Of a DNA stretch of 64,000 nt, positions 8,433 to 17,203 are shown in pieces. The notes under the pieces were generated by a model that was not told the DNA's origin, searched no databases, and worked only from the letters and a program-made list of their open reading frames with translations. Source of the stretch: Xanthomarina spongicola (lineage in GTDB: Bacteria > Bacteroidota > Bacteroidia > Flavobacteriales > Flavobacteriaceae); contig NZ_QGGP01000002.1 in assembly GCF_003148645.1 (NCBI RefSeq), positions 417,525-481,524 of the forward strand. Reading direction: 5' to 3'. The position numbers and the translations under genes were made by a program. Numbering within the stretch: position 1 is the stretch's first letter; each line of letters begins with the position of its first letter.

Positions 8433-10625
8433 CTACTTTACTGCTTCTACTAGTTCTAATTGTTCCAAGCTTACATTGGTAGTAAACATGCCATAATTTA
8501 CTATGGCTTTGTTTTTTTCTATACTATCTATGCTACCAACAGCTCTACCATCTTCCATTCTAACACGATCTCCAACCTTTAAAACAGGTTTAGGTTTTGG
8601 TGGTTGAAGTGCTTTTTTTTGTTTTTCAACTTTCTTCTTTTTCCTAATAACTTCTACCTTCTTCTCAGCTTCTTGTTTGATTTGCTTTTCTTTAGCTTTT
8701 TCAGTTTTTTTCTGTTTCGCTGAGACCTTTTTACGCTTGGAATTTTCTATTTGGACCAGTTTAAACAACTCATCCATTAATTCTTTTTTACGTTTATTTT
8801 CAAAATACTTTTCAGAGAGGTCATTTATTTTTTGCCCTAAATAAATAAGGCGTTGATTACTATCATACAATTCTTGATAGCTTTCTAATTTTTTTTGAAT
8901 CTTTTCGTTTATTTCTTCTAGTTTATCTGCTTCAGTTTGCTTTTTCTTTTCATTAATCTTTAAAGATTGTTCCGTTTTTTCAAGTTTAGAACGTTCTTTT
9001 TGAAGTTTTGCAATAGTTCTATCGAAACGAACTTTGCCACGTTCTATTTTCTTTTTAGCTCTATTAATTAGGCTATATGGAATGCCATTTTTCTGTGCTA
9101 CTTCAAAAGTAAAACTACTTCCAGCTTGACCTAAAGCTAATTTAAATATTGGTTCTAAAGTTTTTTCATCGAACATCATATTAGCATTCTGCATATATGG
9201 TAATTCGCTAGCCAAAATTTTAAGATTGGAGTAGTGGGTAGTAATGATTCCAAAAGCTTCACGATGATAAAATTCTTCCAAAAATGTTTCAGCTAAAGCG
9301 CCTCCTAATTCAGGATCGGATCCAGTTCCAAATTCATCTATAAGAAATAACGTGTTTTTATTACACTTTTTCAGGAAGTAATTCATCTGCTTTAAGCGAT
9401 AACTATAGGTGCTTAAATGATTTTCAATAGATTGATTGTCGCCAATATCTGTAATAATTCTATCGAATAAAAAGACTTTACTTCTCTCATGTACTGGAAT
9501 TAATAAACCACTTTGTAACATGAGTTGAAGCAATCCTACTGTTTTTAGAGTAATACTTTTTCCTCCAGCATTTGGACCAGAAATAACAATAATTCTATTC
9601 TCTTGATTGAGTTCTATGGTCTGAGGGTACGTCTTAGCTTTCTTTTTTTCATTGCTTAAATAAAGTAGTGGATGATAGGCATCTCGCAGGAGCAATTGTC
9701 TGTCTTCACTTATATCTGGCAATATGGCATTTAAGGATTTTGCATATTTTGCTTTAGCAGAAACTACATCTAATTCCGTTAAAAACTCTTGATATTGCTT
9801 TAAAAGGGGCAAAAACGGACGAATAAAATTAGTAAGAGATTTTAAAATTCTAACAACTTCTTCACCTTCTTCATATTCCAAATTATTTAACTCTCTGGAA
9901 TGTTGTAACGTGGTTTCAGGTTCGATGTAAACAATACTTCCTGTTTTACTTCCTCTCATTATTGCTCCTCTAACTTTTCGTCTGTACATAGCTTTTACTG
10001 CCAATACACGCTTGTTATCTACTACAGATTCTCGTATATCATCTAAATAATCTAATTGATGATACGTGTTTAAAGCTGAAGCAAAACTCTGATTGATTTT
10101 GCCTTTTAATTTATTAATTTCTTGTCTTAATTCTAGAAGTAGTGGAGAAGCAGTGTCTTTAACATCTCCAAACCTATCAACTATACCATCAACCTGTTCG
10201 ATAATAACTTTTGTAACTTCTATGTTTGATGCATACTCATTTAAGTTTGGATAATATTCCTTAAATTTTCTTAAGAAATTAATAATTTCGTTTGAGGTTA
10301 AAGAAATAGAAACAATTTTTTTTAAACTATGCGTTTCTAAATACGTGTTCTCTATTTTTAAGAGTTTTAATTCTTTACTAATAGTTTCGAAACCGTGATT
10401 TGGTATTCTATTTTCGTTATAAAAAGAAGCTAAATATTCATTAGTTAATGTTAAGGCATTTAAAACAGAATCCTTATTATTATAAGGTTCAATTTTTAAA
10501 GTTTTTTCATGACCTAAAGCAGTAATACATAACTCGCTTACTTGATTTAGAACAGTTGCTAATTCTAGATCATGTAGTGTTTTATTATGAATATGTATGT
10601 TCGTTTTTTGCTTTGAAACAGGCAT
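8433..10625 (-). CDS. mutS2: MutS2-family ATPase, no visible Smr domain
   Basis: 730 residues. The family ATPase has Walker A GPNAGGKS at 350-357 and Walker B LIDEFGTGSDP near 428-438. Before it is the MutS core/clamp region with TGSIVYIEP (228-236), and after it a long Lys/Glu-rich coiled coil at about 520-675. MutS2 proteins bind branched DNA and suppress recombination, or act on collided ribosomes. Most Firmicute MutS2 proteins end in an Smr endonuclease domain; this one ends at a short KOW-like barrel (VGDRVRMEDGRAVGSID, about 680-730). A TAnnTTTG element lies just upstream at 10647-10654. Confidence 0.92.
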   Translation of the reverse strand: MPVSKQKTNIHIHNKTLHDLELATVLNQVSELCITALGHEKTLKIEPYNNKDSVLNALTLTNEYLASFYNENRIPNHGFETISKELKLLKIENTYLETHSLKKIVSISLTSNEIINFLRKFKEYYPNLNEYASNIEVTKVIIEQVDGIVDRFGDVKDTASPLLLELRQEINKLKGKINQSFASALNTYHQLDYLDDIRESVVDNKRVLAVKAMYRRKVRGAIMRGSKTGSIVYIEPETTLQHSRELNNLEYEEGEEVVRILKSLTNFIRPFLPLLKQYQEFLTELDVVSAKAKYAKSLNAILPDISEDRQLLLRDAYHPLLYLSNEKKKAKTYPQTIELNQENRIIVISGPNAGGKSITLKTVGLLQLMLQSGLLIPVHERSKVFLFDRIITDIGDNQSIENHLSTYSYRLKQMNYFLKKCNKNTLFLIDEFGTGSDPELGGALAETFLEEFYHREAFGIITTHYSNLKILASELPYMQNANMMFDEKTLEPIFKLALGQAGSSFTFEVAQKNGIPYSLINRAKKKIERGKVRFDRTIAKLQKERSKLEKTEQSLKINEKKKQTEADKLEEINEKIQKKLESYQELYDSNQRLIYLGQKINDLSEKYFENKRKKELMDELFKLVQIENSKRKKVSAKQKKTEKAKEKQIKQEAEKKVEVIRKKKKVEKQKKALQPPKPKPVLKVGDRVRMEDGRAVGSIDSIEKNKAIVNYGMFTTNVSLEQLELVEAVK

Positions 10626-10646
10626 GCTTAATCATTTTTAAGATAG

Positions 10647-10654
10647 CAAAGTTA
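10647..10654 (-). promoter_or_regulatory. Putative -7 element for mutS2
   Basis: Read on the minus strand this is TAACTTTG, a perfect TAnnTTTG Bacteroidota -7 box, 21 bases before the mutS2 ATG. No good -33 TTG was found at the expected distance, so confidence is moderate. Confidence 0.5.
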
Positions 10655-10694
10655 CGTATTAACTTTTAATGATTAAGTTAGAATAATAATTATG

Positions 10695-10702
10695 TAGATT
10701 TG
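10695..10702 (+). promoter_or_regulatory. Putative -7 element for the alpha/beta hydrolase
   Basis: TAGATTTG matches the Bacteroidota -7 consensus TAnnTTTG and lies 21 bases before the ATG at 10724. With the opposite-strand box at 10647-10654 it makes a compact divergent promoter region. No convincing -33 box was seen. Confidence 0.5.
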
Positions 10703-10723
10703 AATTAATAAAAGTTTAGCACA

Positions 10724-11680
10724 ATGCAAAAGTTTATAAAATTTTGTTTGATTCTTATTTTCTTCACTATGATTAGTTGTGGAAATAATTATTCAAAATA
10801 CACAGATGAACCTGAATATATAGTTCATGCCCAACCGGAATATGAACCATATTTTAATGCTTATAATGAGACGTTGAAACTTTGGGAAATTCCTTTTGAA
10901 GAGTTATATATTCCAACAAGTTTTGGCACTGCTCACGTAATAGTCTCAGGTCAAAATAATAAAGAATCTGTGGTTCTATTACATGGTATGAATGCTAGTT
11001 CTACTATGTGGTATCCAAATATTAAAGATTTGTCCAACAATTATCGAGTTTTTGCAATTGATTTTATATTAGAACCAGGAAAATCGTTTATAACCAAGGA
11101 CATAGAAAATATTGATCAGATTGCTACGTGGTATCAAGAAATATTCAAGAAATTAAAACTTAAAAAGTACCATGTTATTGGAGCTTCAAGAGGAGGATGG
11201 CTAGCAGTAAATATGGCTTTAAAACACCAAGAAAACATAAAAAGCATGGTTCTTTTAAGTCCTGCACAAACGTTTATATGGATTCGACCAAGCACTAATT
11301 TATTGAAAAACATTATTCATACTTTTTCATCTAAAGAAAGGCAAATTCAAGAAACTCTGGAATCGATGTCTAGCAATGTAGAAAATATAAACAATACATA
11401 TATTGAGCAATTTTCTATTGCCACAGAAAAAGACTCTATAAACAAATTTGTTTTAGATATGATGCCTTATTCTAAACAAGATTTTCAGTCATTAAAAATG
11501 CCAGTTCTTGTGCTAATAGGAGATGATGATATGATAAACAATGAGAAAAGCATTCGTCTTGCAAAAGAATTAATTCCTAATGGTCAAGGTGAAATAATAA
11601 ATAATGCTGGACATTTTTTATCTATAGATCAAGCTGAAACAGTTAATAAAAAGATTCTTGAATTTTTAAAGGTAAACTAA
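10724..11680 (+). CDS. Alpha/beta-hydrolase lipoprotein
   Basis: 318 residues with a lipoprotein signal (MISC, Cys19) and an alpha/beta-hydrolase fold. The nucleophile elbow is GASRGG with Ser155, the oxyanion region LLHGMNASS is at 86-94, an acid is likely in GDDDM near 266, and the catalytic His is in NAGHFL near 301. Probably a membrane-anchored esterase or lipase of the periplasmic face; the substrate cannot be predicted. Its 3' end overlaps the convergent YfcC permease gene by 15 bases. Confidence 0.85.
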   Translation: MQKFIKFCLILIFFTMISCGNNYSKYTDEPEYIVHAQPEYEPYFNAYNETLKLWEIPFEELYIPTSFGTAHVIVSGQNNKESVVLLHGMNASSTMWYPNIKDLSNNYRVFAIDFILEPGKSFITKDIENIDQIATWYQEIFKKLKLKKYHVIGASRGGWLAVNMALKHQENIKSMVLLSPAQTFIWIRPSTNLLKNIIHTFSSKERQIQETLESMSSNVENINNTYIEQFSIATEKDSINKFVLDMMPYSKQDFQSLKMPVLVLIGDDDMINNEKSIRLAKELIPNGQGEIINNAGHFLSIDQAETVNKKILEFLKVN

Positions 11681-13159
11681 AACTGTTAGCATAATCATAG
11701 TAAACAGGGTTAATATAATAACCAATGGCATTACAAATTTCAACCATTTATCATAACCCACTTTTACAATTGCTAAGGATGCTAAAATTAGTCCAGTAGG
11801 ATTAATAAAAGCAAATAATCCCATGCCATATTGGTAGCAGTTAACTATTATTTCTCTTCCAAAACCAACTGTATCTGCTAATGGAGACATTATTGGCATG
11901 GTTAATACTGCCATTCCAGAAGAACTAGGAATAAAAAAAGACAAACCACCATAAATAAACAACATGACATTTGCAAAAACACCTTTATTCATGCCTTCGG
12001 TTAAACTACTTGAATGATAGAGTAGCGTGTCGCTAATAAAACCATCTTCCATTAATACTGAAACACCTCTTGCTATACCTATAATAATAGCAACTCCTAA
12101 TAATTCTCCAGCTCCTTTAACAAAAGTATCAACAAATGTAGCTTCATGAATTTTACCAATAATTCCAATTAAAACAGCTCCTACTAAGAAAACAGTGGTC
12201 ATTTCTAAAAACCACCATTCTAATTGAGACACACCATATATCATGACTATAAAGCACAAGGCAAAAATAGATAATATGAGACGTAATCTAGTTGTTAGCT
12301 TAATTCTAGAGTTTGAATCTGTTCCAAAAAGCGATTCTATTTGCTCCTTTTGACTAAAAATTATAGATTTAGAAGGGTCTTTTTTTACACGATTTGCATA
12401 ACGTAATATATAAATGATGCAGATTAGTGTTCCTAATGTTAGCATAATTATTCTTCCAGTTAAACCTGTTGTCCAGTTTATTCCAGCAGCATCAGATGCT
12501 ATAATAACACTAAATGGATTAACTGTGGAACACATGGTGCCAATTGAAGACCCAATATATATAGCCGCTAATGGCACAATAGCATCGTATTTTGCTGCTA
12601 AGAACATAGGGATTAAAATAGGGTAGAAGGCAATGGTTTCTTCGGCTAATCCAAATGTTGTTCCACCTAAAGCTATTAATATAGTTACCAAAATAATCAA
12701 TATGTATTCGTGTCCTTTTAAGGCATTTGCCAACCAGGAAATACCAGCATCAAAAGCACCAGTAAGATTCATGATACCAATTAGCCCTCCAATAATTAAT
12801 ACAAGAAAGATAATATCTGCTGCTTCAATAATTCCTTTTATAGGCGATTTAAAAAAGGCTAAAACCCCTTGAGGTCTCGATTCTACTTCTTGATATGTAT
12901 TTGGAATAGAAATGGGCTTCCAGATATCTCCATTTGTAAATTTCTCAAGAGGAATATTAATATTTAAATCCTCCAATGTATTCTGAGTTGCATCTAGAGT
13001 AGTAGATGTTTCCAAATTACTTCTAGTAAATGTGTTTGAATCTTTATTATAAGCTAGAGAATCATACTTTCCGGCTGGAACTAGCCAAGTTAATAGAGCT
13101 ACTGCTGCTGCTATAATGATTAGAATAGTTTGAGCAGTTGGGAATTTTAGTTTTTTCAA
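11666..13159 (-). CDS. YfcC-family permease (DcuC/AbgT-like anaerobic C4-dicarboxylate carrier superfamily)
   Basis: 497 residues with about 12 hydrophobic segments, starting KKLKFPTAQTILIIIAAAVALL and with a periplasmic insert near residues 35-85 typical of YfcC proteins. Conserved stretches such as GGTTFGLAEETIAFYPILIP and FIPSSSGMAVLTMPIMSPLAD match the family. Members are predicted to carry carboxylates or amino acids; the substrate is unknown. The start is a TTG at 13159: no in-frame ATG occurs upstream or within the first helix. Confidence 0.85.
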   Translation of the reverse strand: MKKLKFPTAQTILIIIAAAVALLTWLVPAGKYDSLAYNKDSNTFTRSNLETSTTLDATQNTLEDLNINIPLEKFTNGDIWKPISIPNTYQEVESRPQGVLAFFKSPIKGIIEAADIIFLVLIIGGLIGIMNLTGAFDAGISWLANALKGHEYILIILVTILIALGGTTFGLAEETIAFYPILIPMFLAAKYDAIVPLAAIYIGSSIGTMCSTVNPFSVIIASDAAGINWTTGLTGRIIMLTLGTLICIIYILRYANRVKKDPSKSIIFSQKEQIESLFGTDSNSRIKLTTRLRLILSIFALCFIVMIYGVSQLEWWFLEMTTVFLVGAVLIGIIGKIHEATFVDTFVKGAGELLGVAIIIGIARGVSVLMEDGFISDTLLYHSSSLTEGMNKGVFANVMLFIYGGLSFFIPSSSGMAVLTMPIMSPLADTVGFGREIIVNCYQYGMGLFAFINPTGLILASLAIVKVGYDKWLKFVMPLVIILTLFTMIMLTVLVYL

Positions 13160-13227
13160 GTGTTTATTATTTTATTAAGAATAAAGATAGTATTATTTTA
13201 GTTGAGACTTTAAAACGAAGATAAAAA

Positions 13228-13893
13228 ATGATGATTAATATCGATAAGAGTTGGCAACCTTTTTTAGAGGGTGAGTTTAACAAACCTTATTTTAATGATT
13301 TAAACTCATTCTTAAATACAGAATATAAAAACCATACATGTTTCCCTCCTGAATCAGATGTATTTAATGCTTTTAATCATTGTGAATTCGATAAATTAAA
13401 AGTTGTAATAATTGGACAAGATCCTTATCATGGAGTTGGTCAAGCCAATGGATTATGTTTTTCGGTAAATGATGGAATTGCCCATCCTCCTTCATTGAAA
13501 AATATTTTTAAGGAGATTGAGCAAGATTTAGGAATTTTATATCCTAAAAGTGGGAATTTAATGCGTTGGGCTGATCAAGGTGTATTTTTATTAAATGCCA
13601 CCTTAACTGTTAGAGCACACGAAGCTGGAAGCCACCAAAACAAAGGTTGGGAACAATTTACAGATGAAGTTATTAAGATTATAAATGAATATAAAGAAAA
13701 TGTTATTTTTCTACTTTGGGGTGGCTTTGCAAAAAGAAAAGCTAAATTAATTGATACAAATAAACATTATATTTTAGAAACTGGTCATCCATCTCCATTA
13801 AGTGCTAATAGAGGTTACTGGTTTGGTAATAAACAATTTAGTAAAACTAACTTCCTGTTGGTGCAAGATGGGTTGGAACCTCTTGCTTGGTAG
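13228..13893 (+). CDS. ung: Uracil-DNA glycosylase
   Basis: 221 residues, normal for family-1 UDG, which removes uracil from DNA to start base-excision repair. The water-activating motif GQDPYHG is at 63-69 with Asp65 catalytic, and the C-terminal HPSPLSANRGYWF loop contains the catalytic His at about 187. Two adjacent ATGs (13228 and 13231) could start translation. The last 47 bases overlap a short gene on the opposite strand. Confidence 0.97.
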   Translation: MMINIDKSWQPFLEGEFNKPYFNDLNSFLNTEYKNHTCFPPESDVFNAFNHCEFDKLKVVIIGQDPYHGVGQANGLCFSVNDGIAHPPSLKNIFKEIEQDLGILYPKSGNLMRWADQGVFLLNATLTVRAHEAGSHQNKGWEQFTDEVIKIINEYKENVIFLLWGGFAKRKAKLIDTNKHYILETGHPSPLSANRGYWFGNKQFSKTNFLLVQDGLEPLAW

Positions 13894-14029
13894 GATTATT
13901 CTTGATAATTAATGTAGGTTTAGTTTCTTTAATTCCAGTACGCTTTGTTGTTTTATTACAACTAAAAAATAGTAATAAAAAGTTAATTGCAACCAGAAAA
14001 GAAAGAATAAAAGTAATGGTCAAAAGCAT
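13847..14029 (-). CDS. Small single-helix membrane protein overlapping the 3' end of ung
   Basis: A 60-residue ORF: one hydrophobic helix at about residues 2-25, a Cys (FFSCNK), then a basic, Pro/Thr-rich tail ending LAPTGS. ATG 14029 is preferred to the TTG two codons earlier. It resembles short hypothetical proteins I associate with flavobacteria, but I cannot confirm that by search. It overlaps ung tail-to-tail by 47 bases, so part of its sequence could be constrained by ung. Confidence 0.5.
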   Translation of the reverse strand: MLLTITFILSFLVAINFLLLFFSCNKTTKRTGIKETKPTLIIKNNPTKQEVPTHLAPTGS

Positions 14030-14166
14030 AAACAATTTGGTTCGTTAATATGAGGTATAAGCAAATATAAGAGATTAGAGTTAAAAAAGTAAATATTTTT
14101 TAACATTTTAATAAAGTTAATGGATTTAACTAAGTGGTAATTAGATGTTTTTAAAAATATTTTATG

Positions 14167-15021
14167 TTAAATAATTGATACTAATTCTGAATAATTACGT
14201 TTATTTGAAATAATATTTAAAGCTAATAGTTGATTTTGAATGTCATTAATAGTTGCCTCATTTATAAGCTCTTGAGACCATTCTGTTAAAGAAAGCCATT
14301 CTTGAACATCTTCAATTTTCTGTGAATACCTTTCAGCAATAATTCCATCTATATTTGGAATTTCTTTAAAGCCAATAGTTAAATTATTTATGATTTTTAA
14401 AATAGTTCTAATTTCGTCTTTATATAACTCTAAAGACTCATTTCTAACTGCAATTACAAAACAAGGCCAAGGAGTAGGACAGTTTCCAATTCGTCTAAAT
14501 ATACCTTTATCTACTATGGGCTTAGTCATGAATTTTTCCCATAAAAAATAATCTGCTTTTCCTTTAGTTAAACCTGCAACAGCTCCATCTAAATTCTTAA
14601 TAACTTCAAAATTTAAATCTGTTTCAGTATTCCAATGGTTATTTTTTGCATTTATATAAGCCATTAAGTGTGACCCAGAACCATAACGACTAATAGCAGC
14701 TTTGGTTCCTTTTAAATCTTCAATGTTTTGATATGTGGAATTATATGCTACATGAATACCCCAAATTAATGGTGTTTGAACAAAAGTTTGAATTATTCTA
14801 CTTGGATTTCCGTCTACAATATCTTTAATTATTCCTTCTGTTAGAATAACAGCCATATCAATCTCGCCATCACGAAGAGCTTTGCTCATTGCGCCAGTAC
14901 CACTATGGTAATCTCTCCACCTTAAGTTGATACCAGCGTTTTTGAAATCACCATTTTTTAGTGCTAAATACCATGCTAAATTAAAATGCTCTGGAACTCC
15001 ACCTATATGAATTGTTTTCAT
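14167..15021 (-). CDS. Cytosolic periplasmic-binding-protein-fold protein (NMT1/SsuA-like)
   Basis: 284 residues of a type II substrate-binding-protein fold: KTIHIGGVPEHFNLAWYLAL at the start, an ALRDGEIDMAVILTEG hinge near 49-64 and KGTKAAISRYGSGSHLMAY near 103-121. There is no signal peptide, and no ABC permease or ATPase is adjacent. That fits a cytosolic enzyme or sensor using this fold (as MqnA/MqnD and THI5-like proteins do) better than a transporter component. It is the last gene of a minus-strand operon, 46 bases after the nucleoside phosphorylase gene. Confidence 0.72.
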   Translation of the reverse strand: MKTIHIGGVPEHFNLAWYLALKNGDFKNAGINLRWRDYHSGTGAMSKALRDGEIDMAVILTEGIIKDIVDGNPSRIIQTFVQTPLIWGIHVAYNSTYQNIEDLKGTKAAISRYGSGSHLMAYINAKNNHWNTETDLNFEVIKNLDGAVAGLTKGKADYFLWEKFMTKPIVDKGIFRRIGNCPTPWPCFVIAVRNESLELYKDEIRTILKIINNLTIGFKEIPNIDGIIAERYSQKIEDVQEWLSLTEWSQELINEATINDIQNQLLALNIISNKRNYSELVSII

Positions 15022-15067
15022 TAAAAATTGTTTGATTCGTAATCCTTAATTAGGGCATTTTAAATTA

Positions 15068-15934
15068 TTACACTATTTTATTTAAAGTATAAATTATTAA
15101 TTTCTCTACCACAGCTTTTGGGTCTTTACTAAACTGTCCTGTGGCTCTATTTGCAATAATAGCATTTAAAGAAAGAGCATGATGTCCTAAAAGTTTAGAC
15201 AAGCCATAAATAACAGATGTCTCCATCTCAAAGTTAGTAATTCGCATGCCTTGAAAGCTAAAAGTATCCATTTTTGTGTTTAAACTTGGATCTTGTAATG
15301 GTAATCTTAATATTCTTCCTTGTGGACCGTAAAATCCTCCAGCAGTAGCTGTTAAACCTTTGTGGACTTGATTGCTATCGAATATTTTTTCTAATTTTTG
15401 ACTATTATTAATAACAATTGGTCGTGCTTTATTGGAGTTCCAATTGGTATATTCAATAAAAGCTTTTTCAATATCTGGGTTTTCTATAGTTTCTATTTTA
15501 TAAAAATGTAGCATCCCATTTAAGTCTAATCCATGAGAGCTTATAACAAAAGCATCTACCGGAACATCTTCTTGTAAAGATCCAGAAGTGCCAACCCTAA
15601 CAAAATTAAGACTTGTATGCGTTTCTTTTGGTTTTCTAGTTTTTAAATCAATATTAACTAAAGCATCTAATTCATTTAATACAATGTCAATATTATCTGG
15701 TCCAATTCCAGTGGAAAGCACTGTTAACCTTTTACCTTTATAAAACCCAGTTTGTGTTTTAAATTCACGTTTTTGAGTTGAAAATTCAATACTATCAAAA
15801 TGCTTTGTTATCTTCTCTACACGATCTTGATCTCCTACAAGAATAATATCGTGTGCTATGTTTTCTGGCTTTAAATTTAAATGGTAAATACTACCATCTG
15901 GATTTAAAATTAATTCTGAGTCTTTAATTGACAT
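15068..15934 (-). CDS. Nucleoside phosphorylase (uridine-phosphorylase-like)
   Basis: 288 residues of the PNP/UDP superfamily: phosphate-binding VGDQDRVEKI near 33-42, STGIGPDN near 74-81, an RVGTSGS segment near 112-118 and the nucleoside-binding FEMETSVIYGLSKLLGH block near 236-252. It would phosphorolyse a nucleoside to base and pentose-1-phosphate in the cytosol. The base specificity is not certain; resemblance is nearest to uridine phosphorylases. Its start overlaps the end of the upstream DUF1835 gene by 11 bases, a sign of translational coupling. Confidence 0.85.
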   Translation of the reverse strand: MSIKDSELILNPDGSIYHLNLKPENIAHDIILVGDQDRVEKITKHFDSIEFSTQKREFKTQTGFYKGKRLTVLSTGIGPDNIDIVLNELDALVNIDLKTRKPKETHTSLNFVRVGTSGSLQEDVPVDAFVISSHGLDLNGMLHFYKIETIENPDIEKAFIEYTNWNSNKARPIVINNSQKLEKIFDSNQVHKGLTATAGGFYGPQGRILRLPLQDPSLNTKMDTFSFQGMRITNFEMETSVIYGLSKLLGHHALSLNAIIANRATGQFSKDPKAVVEKLIIYTLNKIV

Positions 15935-16865
15935 TAAGTTGCGTTTTAATTAAAGCATTTGTGTTGTCGTTATAAGAAAAATCTAACCTATTGACGCCTC
16001 CAAATGTTAAGTTATTATTTATTTCAGATGAATAATTCTGATTCCCTATCAAGGCTTCATAACCTTTTCTATTTAATGAAATTTTGTTTTCCTCTTCTTC
16101 GTAAAAAATTTGAAGCAAATCTATTAATCTTAATATTTGGATGTCTCCAAATCCGTAATATCCTTGATAATTGAGGACGTATCCAATTAATTGGTTTTTA
16201 GATTTAATTGATTTTTCTTTAATAATATTAAGAATGTTTTTTTCTAAAACACTCAATCCCGATTTTAAGTTAGGAAAGCGTTTTAAATGAGCTTTTAAAC
16301 AAGAATTTAAATATTTAAATGAAGACTTTTTTGTAATATATGGCTTAAATAGATTATGATCTTTACCACAGTAGATATGCCATAAACTAATAGCTAATTC
16401 TATGTCACTATCTTTTAATCTAACTTTGTCATGATAATGATTAAACAGCTGTTCAGGAGTTAATTCAGATAAACCTTTTAATTGTGTTTCTCCTTTAATT
16501 CTGCCACTACATACTAAATAGAGTGGTAGTTGGACATTTTTTTCTTTTAATAATTTAATTACTGCCAACATATTGATATGGCAAAACAAATCGTATTCAA
16601 ACCAAAGTATAATTTCTGAAAAACCCTCAGTAGCATCAAGCTTGCTTAATTCCTGCTTAAATTCTTCTTCATTAATTTCTATATGATAAAAATCATTTAA
16701 AAAGCCCTTCCTTTTGGTTAAAAATTCTTCTGTATCAATATTTCTAGTAGTTGGTCCTTCACAAAGCATTTCTTGCCATGTAAGTATGTCACCTGTTATA
16801 TCTAATTCTTTTAGATAATTAGTTAAGGCATTGCCATTTGTAATATGTAAAATATTTTGACTCAT
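15924..16865 (-). CDS. DUF1835 domain protein
   Basis: 313 residues. The N-terminal part (ILHITNGNALTNYLKELDITGDILTWQEML, then IILWFEYDLFCHINML near 89-104) matches the DUF1835 pattern. The C-terminal part is helical and ends in a winged-helix-like stretch. Function unknown; no signal peptide. Its ATG overlaps the SUI1 stop by one base and its end overlaps the phosphorylase gene, placing it firmly in the same operon. Confidence 0.75.
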   Translation of the reverse strand: MSQNILHITNGNALTNYLKELDITGDILTWQEMLCEGPTTRNIDTEEFLTKRKGFLNDFYHIEINEEEFKQELSKLDATEGFSEIILWFEYDLFCHINMLAVIKLLKEKNVQLPLYLVCSGRIKGETQLKGLSELTPEQLFNHYHDKVRLKDSDIELAISLWHIYCGKDHNLFKPYITKKSSFKYLNSCLKAHLKRFPNLKSGLSVLEKNILNIIKEKSIKSKNQLIGYVLNYQGYYGFGDIQILRLIDLLQIFYEEEENKISLNRKGYEALIGNQNYSSEINNNLTFGGVNRLDFSYNDNTNALIKTQLNVN

Positions 16866-17197
16866 TATCCACCAACACGTTTTACAAGAAATCCTTTTTC
16901 TTTAAGAATCTCCATTATTTTATCTCTAAAATCACCTTGAATAATAATCTTGTCATCTTTAAAACTTCCTCCAACACTTAGAGTTGTTTTAATATCTTTT
17001 GCAAGTGCTTTAAAATCTTCTGTGGCTCCAGTATAACCTTCAAGAATAGTAATGGGTTTCCCTTTGCGTTTCTCGTATTTACAGATAATTGGTTCGTTTT
17101 GCATCCATAAACCTACAGATTCTTCATTTTGTTTTTCAGTTGAAGGGTCTGGTTTATGCTCTGGAAAGAGGCTTTTTAATTGGTCTTGTAAATCCAT
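16865..17197 (-). CDS. SUI1/eIF1-like translation factor (YciH family)
   Basis: 110 residues with a C-terminal SUI1 fold (ITILEGYTGATEDFKALAK near 49-67, LSVGGSFKDDKIIIQGDFRDKI near 73-94), as in bacterial YciH. YciH-type proteins affect start-codon fidelity on the 30S subunit, though their cellular role is not fully settled. The N-terminal 40 residues are polar and variable, as usual. Seven bases separate it from the preceding oxygenase gene. Confidence 0.9.
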   Translation of the reverse strand: MDLQDQLKSLFPEHKPDPSTEKQNEESVGLWMQNEPIICKYEKRKGKPITILEGYTGATEDFKALAKDIKTTLSVGGSFKDDKIIIQGDFRDKIMEILKEKGFLVKRVGG

Positions 17198-17203
17198 ATG
17201 TAA

